64,000 bases of DNA from Zhouia spongiae (GTDB lineage: Bacteria; Bacteroidota; Bacteroidia; Flavobacteriales; Flavobacteriaceae): NCBI RefSeq assembly GCF_022760175.1, contig NZ_CP094326.1, positions 496,001 to 560,000 on the forward strand. Reading direction: 5' to 3'. Under the pieces are notes generated by a model. The model was not told where the DNA came from. It saw only the letters and a program-made list of their open reading frames with translations, and searched no databases. Both the position numbers and the translations under genes were made by a program. Shown one piece after another: positions 26,952 to 36,471 of this stretch (position 1 is the first letter of the stretch; every line of letters begins with the position of its first letter).

Positions 26952-29591
26952 TTAGTTAGTCACCTCGAATGATGTCTTTATAGTATCCATTGAATTTCCT
27001 CCAACCATTACCTGAAACTTACCGGGTTCAACCACTCTTTTCATATCTCTATTCCAGATTGCCAGTTCTTCGGGAGTAAGTTCAAATATCACTTCCTTCG
27101 TTTCTCCTTTTTTGATAAACACACGTTTAAAGCCCTTTAAAGCTTTACGTGGGGTTGTTACGGAAGAATATACATCATTTATATACAACTGAACAACCTC
27201 TTCCCCGTCATAGCCGCCGGTATTCGAAACATTTACGGAAACCTCCACACTCTCATCCTTGCCAATGGTCTCAGCACTTAATTTAAGGTTGTCGTAGTTA
27301 AATGTGGTATAACTTAAGCCATATCCAAAATGATATAGAGGATCTTCGCTTTCTTCCACATACCTGTGAATAGCCGATGGCTTTTGATTGTAGTATATCG
27401 GCAACTGTCCTACAGATTTCGGTACGGTAATGGACAACCTTCCTGCAGGATTATAATCTCCAAAGAGTACATCTGCTATAGCTTGCCCCCCTTTTTCACC
27501 CGGAAACCAGGCTTCCAGCACAGATGGCACATTATTATCGATCCAGTTAACAGACAACGGACGGCCATTAAGCAGCACGCAAACCACAGGTGTTCCGGTC
27601 TTTTGTATGGCCTGTATCAATTCTAATTGTTTACCATGCAGATCTAAAGTTGCCACATCCCGGTTTTCTTCCACAAGCTCTCTTGATTCTCCTATTACCA
27701 CCACCGCTACGTCGGCCTTTTCAGCAATAGCAACTGCGGGATTGAAATCAACTTTTTTCAGGTTCCATCTCAAATGTGCACGGGCTCCCCAGCCTCCTTC
27801 CCACATTTCGATACGCACTTTGTACTTTCGACCTGCTTCAAAATTCATGGGATAGGTTACTATATTCGTAGATCCTTTGGTCCAATTGTCGACGATAAGT
27901 TTATCGTCGACCCACATTCTCACACCATCATCTGAACTTAAGCCCAGCCAACCTTCAAAAGAGATGGTTGGCTTTAAGAAGCCAGTCCATCGAATCGAAA
28001 ATTGATCATCAGGCACTCCTTCTCCGGGAGACCATGGCCAATCGAATTCAAGTTCATCATCAACTCTGGTTAAAACAGGTTCACCTTTGAGGCTTCTATT
28101 GTCAAAATATTCTCCTTTAAGGCCATTCGAGGATTCATCGGGAGTCCACAAGTTTTCTGAAGAAATAATCTGTCCTTTTATGATCAAAGGAACACCCTCC
28201 TCATAAAACACATTCACCTTATCTCCTACTTTTTCTTTGATTCCCTCTAGTACTGTAATCGCTTCTTTATTCCTTACCGCATATCCTCCAAGACGGGTTT
28301 CATCGGCATTAGGTCCTATAACTGCTATTGATTTAACATCATCATTAAACGGTAATAAGTTCCCATCATTTTTCAACAGGGTCACCGATTTTTGAGCTGC
28401 CTGTAATGCAATATTCTGGTGTTTTTCCGTATGATACAGCTTATCAAACAGTTTTGCATCTGTATATGGATCTTCAAATAATCCTAACAAAAACTTAAGT
28501 CTTAAAACACCTCCTGCTGCTCTGTCGATGGCATCCATACTCAAGTCTCCTTCATTCACTAATTCAACAAGCGTTTTTTGCCAAAACTCATTAGAGAAAT
28601 CATAGAACTGCATATCAACCCCTGCTGCTACAGATTGTTTAATCGCATCTTTTGGAGAGTCAGCTACATAATGCGTCGTCTGCACATATTTAATAGCTCC
28701 CAGATCTGAAATAACGATACCTTTAAAACCCCATTCATTTCGCAACACATCTGTAAGCAGCCATTCGTTTGCTGCACAAGGGATTCCATCTAATTCAGTA
28801 TAGGCGCACATTGTTCCAAGTGCTCCTCCTTCGACAAAGGCTTTTTCAAAAACGGGTAAAAAATCTTCTCTGGCTGTACGTTCACCTACGATTATCGGTG
28901 ATGAATTTCCTCCGGCTTGTGGATAACTGTGTACTGCAAAGTGTTTTGGCTCCGCTATTATAGAAGTAGAAGAAGCCAAAGTATCACCCTGGATTCCTTT
29001 TATCATAGCGAGTCCCATTTCACCAGCCTGATAGGTGTCTTCACCAAAAGTTTCGGCTACACGCCCCCAACGCGGTTCACGACCAATTCCTAAAACCGGT
29101 CCCAGGCCGTAATGCACACCTCTGATTCGTGCTTCGGTTCCTATTACCCGTCCGACTTCATACATCAATTCAGCATCCCAGGTTGCACCTAAACCAATAT
29201 TCATAGGAAATGCAGTGGCTCCATCATCCACATATCCATGTAACATTTCACACATGATAAGCGCAGGTATTCCCCATCGGTTATTCTTTATGACATGTTT
29301 TTGTAGATCATTAATCATTTTAGCTGATCTTGGGTAGATATCGTGTATTGCACCTACTCCCAAATCATTTATATGCCCGACGGTCTTCTTTTTATCGAAT
29401 TTTTCATCCGTTTTAAAATTCTCACCCCGGTACATATCCATCTGACGCACCTTTTCTTCAAGGCTCATCCTTTTTAATAAATCTTGTACGCGTTCTTCTA
29501 CTGGTAAAGAGGCATCCTGATAGGGAAATTTGTTTTGTCCATTTAAACAAAATACCCCTAAAAAGATGACTATAAAGCTTAGTTTTTTCAT
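26952..29591 (-). CDS. GH3 beta-glycosidase with PA14 insertion
   Basis: From the ATG at 29591 (signal peptide MKKLSFIVIFLGVFCLNGQ) the protein has 879 residues; the ATG 24 nt upstream breaks the signal and is rejected. The N-terminal barrel holds GLGPVLGIGREPRWGRVAE and GIVISDLGAI (nucleophile Asp296). The second domain is interrupted by a PA14 domain (~475-620, GEYFDN, GWLGLSSDDGVRMWVDD). The acid/base region EENRDVATLDLHGKQLELI follows, then the FnIII-like C-terminal domain. This is the beta-glucosidase/xylosidase layout, not NagZ. In this locus beta-xylosidase (core xylose of plant-type N-glycans) or beta-N-acetylglucosaminidase are possible roles; specificity is not readable. It is first gene of a GH3-GH163-GH29 unit. 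Confidence 0.92.
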   Translation of the reverse strand: MKKLSFIVIFLGVFCLNGQNKFPYQDASLPVEERVQDLLKRMSLEEKVRQMDMYRGENFKTDEKFDKKKTVGHINDLGVGAIHDIYPRSAKMINDLQKHVIKNNRWGIPALIMCEMLHGYVDDGATAFPMNIGLGATWDAELMYEVGRVIGTEARIRGVHYGLGPVLGIGREPRWGRVAETFGEDTYQAGEMGLAMIKGIQGDTLASSTSIIAEPKHFAVHSYPQAGGNSSPIIVGERTAREDFLPVFEKAFVEGGALGTMCAYTELDGIPCAANEWLLTDVLRNEWGFKGIVISDLGAIKYVQTTHYVADSPKDAIKQSVAAGVDMQFYDFSNEFWQKTLVELVNEGDLSMDAIDRAAGGVLRLKFLLGLFEDPYTDAKLFDKLYHTEKHQNIALQAAQKSVTLLKNDGNLLPFNDDVKSIAVIGPNADETRLGGYAVRNKEAITVLEGIKEKVGDKVNVFYEEGVPLIIKGQIISSENLWTPDESSNGLKGEYFDNRSLKGEPVLTRVDDELEFDWPWSPGEGVPDDQFSIRWTGFLKPTISFEGWLGLSSDDGVRMWVDDKLIVDNWTKGSTNIVTYPMNFEAGRKYKVRIEMWEGGWGARAHLRWNLKKVDFNPAVAIAEKADVAVVVIGESRELVEENRDVATLDLHGKQLELIQAIQKTGTPVVCVLLNGRPLSVNWIDNNVPSVLEAWFPGEKGGQAIADVLFGDYNPAGRLSITVPKSVGQLPIYYNQKPSAIHRYVEESEDPLYHFGYGLSYTTFNYDNLKLSAETIGKDESVEVSVNVSNTGGYDGEEVVQLYINDVYSSVTTPRKALKGFKRVFIKKGETKEVIFELTPEELAIWNRDMKRVVEPGKFQVMVGGNSMDTIKTSFEVTN

Positions 29592-29714
29592 TAGTTTGTT
29601 GGTTGTTTTACTCACCAGGTGAGCTTCAAAATGTACCGACGCTTGTCCTTGTTATAAATCCTTTACGAGATTTCACGGAACTAATGTCGGACTGTTTGTT
29701 TGTTTTTATGCTAA

Positions 29715-29741
29715 CCTGCCCGAATTTATTATTCAGGCAGG
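29715..29741. repeat. 11-bp inverted repeat between GH92 and GH3 genes
   Basis: CCTGCCCGAAT (29715-29725) and ATTCAGGCAGG (29731-29741) can pair over 11 bp with one G-T pair and a 5-nt loop. Neither strand has a U-tract directly after it, so termination is uncertain. A small palindrome (CAGGCTTAGCCTG, 29749-29761) lies beside it. Confidence 0.5.
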
Positions 29742-29768
29742 CACTTCACAGGCTTAGCCTGAGGTAGT

Positions 29769-31997
29769 TTATTTCAATATTATTTCCATTTTCCCGGAAG
29801 AGGTCAGCTCATCGTGATCGATAAAAAAGCTTCTGATGTTTTTACCTTCTAATTTTATTTCTGAGATATTTCCATCATTTCCTTGTTTCTCTATTACCAG
29901 TGTACTATTGTCATAATACTTTTCATCGAGATGAATGGTAACCTTATCAAAAACAGGGGTGGTAATCGTATACATTGGTGCCGCCGGAGTTACGGGATAT
30001 ATTCCCATCATTGCATAAATAACCCATGCAGACATCGTTCCGGTGTCGTCATTTCCCGGAAGTCCGGCCGGTTTGTTGGTAAAATATTCCGCGATTAATT
30101 CATGAACTCTTTTTTGGGCTTTATACTCATATCCCTTACAATAGTTATATAAAAAAGGATAGGCAATATCAGGTTCATTAGCCATATCAAATTGCCCTTT
30201 TTCAAAGATGTTATCAAGTTGTGTAACGAATTTTTTATCACTCCCAACCAACTTAATATTCCCTTTGATATCATGAGGATTCATAAAGGCATACTGCCAG
30301 GCATTACCCTCAATATACCCTACATTTTTCTCAAAATTTGCTCCTTTATTCGGATCGAAGGGCTTATACCACTCTCCATTGCTATATTTAGGACGTAGCA
30401 GTTCAAATTCTTTATCAAAAAGCTTTCTATAGGACAAAGAACGCTTATAATACGTTTTATAATCTTCTTTCTTCCCGAGGGCTTTCGCGAACTGAGCTAT
30501 TGCATAATCAGAAATATTATATTCCTGCGTAGTGGAAACGGGACCTCCGATTTTACTATCAACACTCACATACCCATTTTTTATATATTCTTCCAAGCCC
30601 GGGCGAAGCGGGTTATTTTCTATCTGATTGGCCCCCTTAAGCATCGCTTCGTATGCTTTGTCAACATCAAAACCTTTAATCCCTCTCAAATAGGTGTCTG
30701 AAATCACGACAGAAGCAGGATCACCTACCATGGTGAAGGTTTCTGTTGAATTTAGTTCCCATTTAGGCAGCCAACCATTTTCATCATACATCTGCAACAT
30801 ACTGTTCACCATATTTAATTGCTGATCAGGATACAATAGCGACATTAACTGATGATAATTTCTATAGGTATCCCAAAGCGAAAACACTGTAAATCGCGTT
30901 CCACTGGTTTTACCAATTTTTCCAGTACCGATTTCCGGGTATTCACCATTATAATCATTCAGGGTATTGGGATGAATCTGCGTATGATATAATGCCGTGT
31001 AAAAAACAGTTTTCTCATCTTCCGTACCACCTTCAACTTCTATGGCAGACAATGCCTTATTCCATTCATTTTTCGTTTTGTCATACACTTGATCAAAAGA
31101 CATATCACCCACCTCTTTTTCCAGGTTTTGTCTGGCGTTTTCTATACTCACATAGGAAACTCCAATTTTCACTTCCACCTGAGTCTGTTTATCAAAATTA
31201 TAGGTAACATAGGCTCCAATACTATCTCCGACAACTTCTCGCGTGTACCCTTTCATTATCCTCGTCTTCCCATTGTAGCCCATCCATTGCGCCTCAACGC
31301 CCTCATATGTATAAGGCTTATTCCAGATGGCGAATTCTTCTGCCGGTTTTGAAAATTTAGCCACAAAATAAACAGGATATGCCTGTTCGGGACTATTATA
31401 ACAAAAAGACCCTACATTTCTAAAACCTTCTATTTCATCAGGAGCAACCATCTTTACCATACCTCCTTGTTCGTTGGTTAAGCCTAAGCCCAGGTTTAAA
31501 AGGATATTCGACTTTCCAGCCGGAAAGGTATATCGGGTAACACCTACCCTGGTGGATGCAGTAGCTTCTGCTTTTACATTATATTTTGACAGATTCACGG
31601 AATAATAACCGGCTGTTGCCTTTTCGTCCGTATAGGTGGTTCCATAATTCAAGTGATTGGTTTCTACCGCACCGGTTGTTGGCATGGTAATTACCACTCC
31701 AAGATCAGGACAACCTACACCACTCAAATTAACATGTGTAAAACCGGTAAGGAATGTATTCTGATGCACATACGGGTTTGACAACCAACGACTATCTTTT
31801 TCGTGCGGTAAATTTTGCGGTCCGGCGACATTAAAAGGTGAAACACTCGCCATTCCTCTTGGTGCTATTGCTCCCGGATTCGTGGCTCCGTAATTCGATG
31901 TCCCTATAAAAGGATTCACATATTCGACGGCTTGTTTTTGGGCCGTAAGCATACTACCCAAAAAGAAAAGCCCTAAAGTTATTTTCTTTAAATTCAT
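29769..31997 (-). CDS. GH92 alpha-mannosidase (first of three, divergent)
   Basis: A 742-residue exported, calcium-dependent exo-alpha-mannosidase with type-I signal peptide (ending MLTAQ), so probably periplasmic. GH92 signatures: YVNPFIGTSNYG near the start, FSLWDTYRNYHQL, YIEGNAWQYAFMNPHD with the catalytic-acid Glu, and GNDDTGTMSAWVIYAMMGIYPV. The last motif differs from the GNEDCGQMS of the two other GH92 proteins here, and the N-terminal region is also more distant, so it probably acts on another mannose linkage. It lies 2 bp downstream of the GH20 gene and ends the redox-cassette/GH20 unit. A 177-bp gap to GH3 follows. Confidence 0.93.
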   Translation of the reverse strand: MNLKKITLGLFFLGSMLTAQKQAVEYVNPFIGTSNYGATNPGAIAPRGMASVSPFNVAGPQNLPHEKDSRWLSNPYVHQNTFLTGFTHVNLSGVGCPDLGVVITMPTTGAVETNHLNYGTTYTDEKATAGYYSVNLSKYNVKAEATASTRVGVTRYTFPAGKSNILLNLGLGLTNEQGGMVKMVAPDEIEGFRNVGSFCYNSPEQAYPVYFVAKFSKPAEEFAIWNKPYTYEGVEAQWMGYNGKTRIMKGYTREVVGDSIGAYVTYNFDKQTQVEVKIGVSYVSIENARQNLEKEVGDMSFDQVYDKTKNEWNKALSAIEVEGGTEDEKTVFYTALYHTQIHPNTLNDYNGEYPEIGTGKIGKTSGTRFTVFSLWDTYRNYHQLMSLLYPDQQLNMVNSMLQMYDENGWLPKWELNSTETFTMVGDPASVVISDTYLRGIKGFDVDKAYEAMLKGANQIENNPLRPGLEEYIKNGYVSVDSKIGGPVSTTQEYNISDYAIAQFAKALGKKEDYKTYYKRSLSYRKLFDKEFELLRPKYSNGEWYKPFDPNKGANFEKNVGYIEGNAWQYAFMNPHDIKGNIKLVGSDKKFVTQLDNIFEKGQFDMANEPDIAYPFLYNYCKGYEYKAQKRVHELIAEYFTNKPAGLPGNDDTGTMSAWVIYAMMGIYPVTPAAPMYTITTPVFDKVTIHLDEKYYDNSTLVIEKQGNDGNISEIKLEGKNIRSFFIDHDELTSSGKMEIILK

Positions 31998-31999
31998 TT

Positions 32000-34330
32000 T
32001 TATTCTACTATAATTTCATCAACAAAGAGAAACACGCCACCACCAGTAGGTGTTTGTTTCAGGTTCGTAGCTTTCACCTTAATATAACGTGCGCTCTTTT
32101 TCTCAAAAGTCACCTCAAAGTCTTTAATGGTTGCATCTCCAGTGGCAGCATAAGCTCTTTCTGTTTTCCCCGCAGACACAAAGTTCTGTCCGTCGTCAGA
32201 AGTCCACACCTCAACCATGGTTGGGTAGTATATTCCAGGACCCTGATTTTCCAACGCTCCCACAGAAACTTTTGAAACCTCTGCAGGTTCATCAAGATCT
32301 ATAACCACTTCCATGTCTTTTGCCAGCCATGCTTGCCATTGACCATCGTGAAAATTCTTGGTACCTCTTAATACATTCACCTGCGTAGTTGCACCAGTAC
32401 CCTGGTACCTGTCATTCACCTCTGTATTATAAGTTACTTTTTTGCCAACTGCTTTATGGTATTTGAAGCTCTTTTCGAAAATCTTGCCTGCCGGTTTATC
32501 GTTTACAAAATAAGATGCCTTTATGGTGGTAGTCTCTGTTATCTGAATTGGCTTATCATATTTAACAGCATCTGTATTTAAATCTCCGTCATTAAGTACA
32601 TATCGAATATCTGAACCTTCAATTTCGTTACTTAATGAAACCGAAACAGCCCCTGTTTCCTCATCGACGATTGCTTCTTCCCTGATGGTATAGACACTCT
32701 TGGCATAATTGATTCCCATAGCTGCAAAACGATCGAACATTGGAATAATCCGCGTCGTAAATTCATTCCAGCTTCTACCTTCCTTAGGGCTCCATAGTGT
32801 TTCTGACAAAGCAGCTATTCTTGGATAAATCATATATTCAGACTGATCGGTATCAGGTATATATTCAGCCCATAAATTGGCTTGACCACCAAGTACATGT
32901 TTTGCTTGCTCATCAGACATCCCATCGACAGTTGGATCAAACTCATACACTTTACTCAAAGGCGTATATCCGCCCCATGCAGCTGGCTCTGAATCCTGAG
33001 GCCCTTGATAATGATCGAAATAACAATGTGATCCCGGAGTCATTACTACATCATGGCCTTGCTCTGACGCTTCTAAACCACCTTTTACACCTCTCCAGCT
33101 CATCACGGTAGCTCCCGGAGCCAAACCGCCTTCGAGAATTTCATCCCATCCAATAAGGATACGATCTTTTGAACTAATAAAACGTTCCATCCTTTTGATG
33201 AAATAGCTTTGAAGTTCTTCTACATTTTCAAGTCCTTCCGCTTTGATTCGTTTCTGACAATGCGGGCATTTTTCCCAATTCGTTTTAGTTGCTTCATCTC
33301 CTCCTACATGGATGTATTTGGAAGGAAACAAATCCATCACTTCTACAAGTACATTTTCAAGAAATTCAAAAGTTGATTCTTTCCCTGCACAATAAATATC
33401 CGTGATAGGCCATAAACCTCCTGATGGTACAGATATAGGAGTTTCAAAACAAGATAAAGAAGGATATGCTGCAACCGCACTACTTACGTGTGCAGGCATT
33501 TCAATTTCCGGTACAACCGTAATACCTCTTTTTTCGGCATAAGCCACTATTTCTTTTATATCCTCTTGGGTATAAAAGCCACCGTAGGTACCCTTTTCAT
33601 CCGCCTTTGCTCTGGGTCTTGCATTCCAGTGCTTATCTTCCTGGTCAACCCTGTAAGCACCTACTTCGGTCAGTTTTGGGTATTTTTTAATTTCTATGCG
33701 CCATCCCTGATCATCTACCAAATGCAGGTGTAGTGTATTCATCTTTAGATATGATAAACGATCGATGGTCTTCATCACATAATCTTTTTCAAAAAAATGA
33801 CGAGAAACATCCAGCATAAGTCCTCTCCATTTGTATCGTGGGGCATCAGCAATATTGACGTTTGGCACTTCCCATGATACATCTGCACTTACCGTGTTCT
33901 TTTCTACGGCTACCGGCAGTAATTGTCTTAACGTTTCTATACCATAAACAAATCCACTTAAATCTGAAGCCTCTATAACGATATTATCATCACCAACCAC
34001 CAATGTATAGGCTTCTGCTCCAAGCTGTGAATTATCTTTTAAAATAACGAAATTAGAAGAAGGTTGATCTTTAGTTAATTCAAGCTCCAAACCTGCAGCT
34101 GTTTTAAACCTGTCAATCAATATTTGTGCTGCTTGTAACTGGGTATCTGAGGTAACTACAAATTTTGTATCAGCATCAAAGATGAATGATCCCTGGTTAA
34201 GGGTTAACTCTTTGGGGTGAGGAATGATTTTTATATCCGATTCTGTAAAAGTTGTTTTTTGTTTTTGGCAGCCCACCTGTAATAAAACTGCCAGCGCTAA
34301 AATAAGTACACGTTTAAAATTCACTTTCAT
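32000..34330 (-). CDS. GH20 beta-N-acetylhexosaminidase with chitobiase C-terminal and discoidin domains
   Basis: A 776-residue lipoprotein (LLQVGC). It has a GH20b domain (~30-165) and the GH20 barrel (~168-510) with HLHLVDDQGWRIEI and HVGGDEATKTNW, where Asp345-Glu346 are the catalytic pair using substrate-assisted hydrolysis. A chitobiase/FN3-associated C-terminal domain (~560-635) and a discoidin-type domain (~640-776, ending FLFVDEIIVE) follow. It removes terminal beta-GlcNAc or GalNAc, here probably antennary GlcNAc. The last ~215 residues have the same two-domain order as the whole mature 270-residue lipoprotein and the C-terminus of the membrane cytochrome upstream. It is downstream of the redox cassette with a 20-bp gap, so probably co-transcribed. 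Confidence 0.94.
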   Translation of the reverse strand: MKVNFKRVLILALAVLLQVGCQKQKTTFTESDIKIIPHPKELTLNQGSFIFDADTKFVVTSDTQLQAAQILIDRFKTAAGLELELTKDQPSSNFVILKDNSQLGAEAYTLVVGDDNIVIEASDLSGFVYGIETLRQLLPVAVEKNTVSADVSWEVPNVNIADAPRYKWRGLMLDVSRHFFEKDYVMKTIDRLSYLKMNTLHLHLVDDQGWRIEIKKYPKLTEVGAYRVDQEDKHWNARPRAKADEKGTYGGFYTQEDIKEIVAYAEKRGITVVPEIEMPAHVSSAVAAYPSLSCFETPISVPSGGLWPITDIYCAGKESTFEFLENVLVEVMDLFPSKYIHVGGDEATKTNWEKCPHCQKRIKAEGLENVEELQSYFIKRMERFISSKDRILIGWDEILEGGLAPGATVMSWRGVKGGLEASEQGHDVVMTPGSHCYFDHYQGPQDSEPAAWGGYTPLSKVYEFDPTVDGMSDEQAKHVLGGQANLWAEYIPDTDQSEYMIYPRIAALSETLWSPKEGRSWNEFTTRIIPMFDRFAAMGINYAKSVYTIREEAIVDEETGAVSVSLSNEIEGSDIRYVLNDGDLNTDAVKYDKPIQITETTTIKASYFVNDKPAGKIFEKSFKYHKAVGKKVTYNTEVNDRYQGTGATTQVNVLRGTKNFHDGQWQAWLAKDMEVVIDLDEPAEVSKVSVGALENQGPGIYYPTMVEVWTSDDGQNFVSAGKTERAYAATGDATIKDFEVTFEKKSARYIKVKATNLKQTPTGGGVFLFVDEIIVE

Positions 34331-34350
34331 ATATTAATTTAAGTTGTTAT

Positions 34351-36462
34351 TTACCATATTAAAACCTCATCTATAAACAACCAGGCATCGCTTCCAGCTC
34401 CATCGTGCCATTTCGGCAACTTACCATAGTTATTCACTACAATTTTTAGATTTTTGATCGCTGTTTTAGGGAAGTTTAAAGTAAAGCGCTGTTTCTTATC
34501 TTCCATAATATCGCCGCGACGGCTTGTTTCTTGTTCACTCAGCTTTGTATAGTTCCCGTTTTCATCTTTGGTATAAACGGAAATTGATTTTGGGAAAAAT
34601 ATCCAACTGCTAACGTCTTCCAGACAGCTTATAGTAATATTTTCGAGCTCTTTTGCTTCTCCCAGCGTAATTTCCGCCACCATATTATCTCCTTCAAACC
34701 CCGCCCATTTACCGTCTGAGAAACTTGTAGTTCCTTCAACCAGATCAAAAAGTTTCCCGGATCCGGGGTATTTTTTATTGGGCTCTTTTTCAAGTTGAAA
34801 ATCTTCAACTACATATTTAACTTTAAAGTATTCTCTAGTAACAACAGGGCTGGGCAACCAGTCATTTTTAAAAGCCTTTGCCTTAAAAATCAGTGGTTCC
34901 TCAATAAGCAATGTTTCCGGCATTGGCTCTGAATCTGAATCCGGATCGGAGCCATCTGTAGTATAGTAAAATTGGACATTTCTAACCTGGCTACTGAGTT
35001 TCACCTGAACTGTATCTAAAAAAACCGATTTATTACTATTGAACTCAGGCGGATTTAAAGTAGCATCTTCAGTAAATCCTTCAAAAACCCCTGAAATAAG
35101 TTCTACATTGCTGGATTTGGCAATCATAGCCAATGCCTTATCATCCATTTTTGTATTCCATACATACACCTTTTCAGGTTGTAGCTTTTCGAGAAGAAGA
35201 CTCAATCCTTTTTCTGATACTTCTGTATTATGAAGATTCAGTATTTTCAGTTTGGAGATTTCCTCCAGATGAACCAATACCTTATCCGTAATAAGTGTAT
35301 TATCCAATTTAAGGAATCTTACATTTTTAAAAGCCTCCAGATAAGTCCCTAAATCATCATTAAAATCACTCCCTCCTAAATCTAATTCCTTCACCTGCTC
35401 TGCCACATTTTCAAGTAAACGCATTGCATTTTTATCGATCTTTTTCGGGAGGTACTTTACACTTAAAAACGATTTATCGGCCACTATCTTCTGTACCCGA
35501 AAGCCATTGTCTATTAATTCCCGGATATCAGCTAAATCAGCCTCTTCCGGTTCCACCTCTTCTTCCACCACATAGGCTTCAAGCAACTTATTTATGGTAT
35601 CGTTTTTTTGATAGGCTACCACTTTGTTATTAAAATCAGCCCCATGATCAATCCAATAGGATAGCAAATAAGCCTCTTCTTCCGTAACTTGCTTTTTCCC
35701 TTTTGGCGGCATATGGTGATCATCTTCCAACGGCAAGTGAAGAACGTTCACCAGCATACTCTCTTTTGAATCTCCTGCGCTAATAACCTTCCCGTTTTCA
35801 CCTCCCTTTAGGATCTCGCTCATTGTTTTCAATGATAAGTCTCCTTTCTTTTTTTCAGGGTTATGGCAACTGATACATTTATTATCAAGTATCGGATACA
35901 CTATATCATTGAAATAATGCAAACTGTCTACGGTTGCAACTTTATCAGGTTCAGGTTTTGATTGCAGCTGTTCTGTTAAAAAATCACTGCCATGGGTTAG
36001 TACACTACCATAATGACCTGCCACAGTAATAGCTATAAGAGTAAGTACAAAGCATGGAAAAAAACTTCTTTTTACAGCGCTGGATTCACTTAAAGACATC
36101 AGGAAGAGCACTGTAATCAACAGAGCGGTAAGGATTCCTGTATACAAATGCAGGTTTAGTGTTTTTTCTTCATAACCACCTTCAAGGGATAAGAAATAGC
36201 CGAAAACCGCTGCTAAAATTGCAAAGAAGCTACTAAAAGCTAAACCTTTCCTTACAATTTCCTTTGGGTATGTTTTTTTTACTCTTCCTGCTACATCCAG
36301 AAAGAAAACCAGCAAGATTGCACCTATTGGAAGGTGTAGAATCATGGGGTGCAGCCTTCCCAAAAACCCTGTAATACCAGAAACAGCATCGCCGGTATCT
36401 GCGAAGGCTATTTGTGCTATTAATAATCCTGCTATTACTGATATGTGTCTTTTTAATTTCAT
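34351..36462 (-). CDS. Membrane c-type cytochrome with LRR, chitobiase-C and discoidin domains
   Basis: 703 residues with an unusual mosaic. After a signal peptide come about four membrane helices resembling DUF2231 (LHPMILHLPIG at 38-48; AGHYGSVLTHG at 148-158, histidine-rich). A Planctomycete-type cytochrome domain has heme-c motif CISCH at 196-200 and the MPPKGKKQ segment. A leucine-rich region (~330-460) follows, then an FN3-associated/chitobiase C-terminal domain (YYTTDGSDPDSDSEPMP) and a discoidin domain ending DAWLFIDEVLIW. It looks like an inner-membrane-anchored electron-transfer protein carrying a periplasmic sugar-binding tail. Its substrate and partner are unknown. It lies between the lipoprotein and GH20 genes in one unit. 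Confidence 0.8.
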   Translation of the reverse strand: MKLKRHISVIAGLLIAQIAFADTGDAVSGITGFLGRLHPMILHLPIGAILLVFFLDVAGRVKKTYPKEIVRKGLAFSSFFAILAAVFGYFLSLEGGYEEKTLNLHLYTGILTALLITVLFLMSLSESSAVKRSFFPCFVLTLIAITVAGHYGSVLTHGSDFLTEQLQSKPEPDKVATVDSLHYFNDIVYPILDNKCISCHNPEKKKGDLSLKTMSEILKGGENGKVISAGDSKESMLVNVLHLPLEDDHHMPPKGKKQVTEEEAYLLSYWIDHGADFNNKVVAYQKNDTINKLLEAYVVEEEVEPEEADLADIRELIDNGFRVQKIVADKSFLSVKYLPKKIDKNAMRLLENVAEQVKELDLGGSDFNDDLGTYLEAFKNVRFLKLDNTLITDKVLVHLEEISKLKILNLHNTEVSEKGLSLLLEKLQPEKVYVWNTKMDDKALAMIAKSSNVELISGVFEGFTEDATLNPPEFNSNKSVFLDTVQVKLSSQVRNVQFYYTTDGSDPDSDSEPMPETLLIEEPLIFKAKAFKNDWLPSPVVTREYFKVKYVVEDFQLEKEPNKKYPGSGKLFDLVEGTTSFSDGKWAGFEGDNMVAEITLGEAKELENITISCLEDVSSWIFFPKSISVYTKDENGNYTKLSEQETSRRGDIMEDKKQRFTLNFPKTAIKNLKIVVNNYGKLPKWHDGAGSDAWLFIDEVLIW

Positions 36463-36471
36463 TGGGGGAAA

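Noticed and set aside
29715-29741. Inverted repeat as a Rho-independent terminator
   Set aside because: No run of T follows on either strand, so it is listed as a repeat only.
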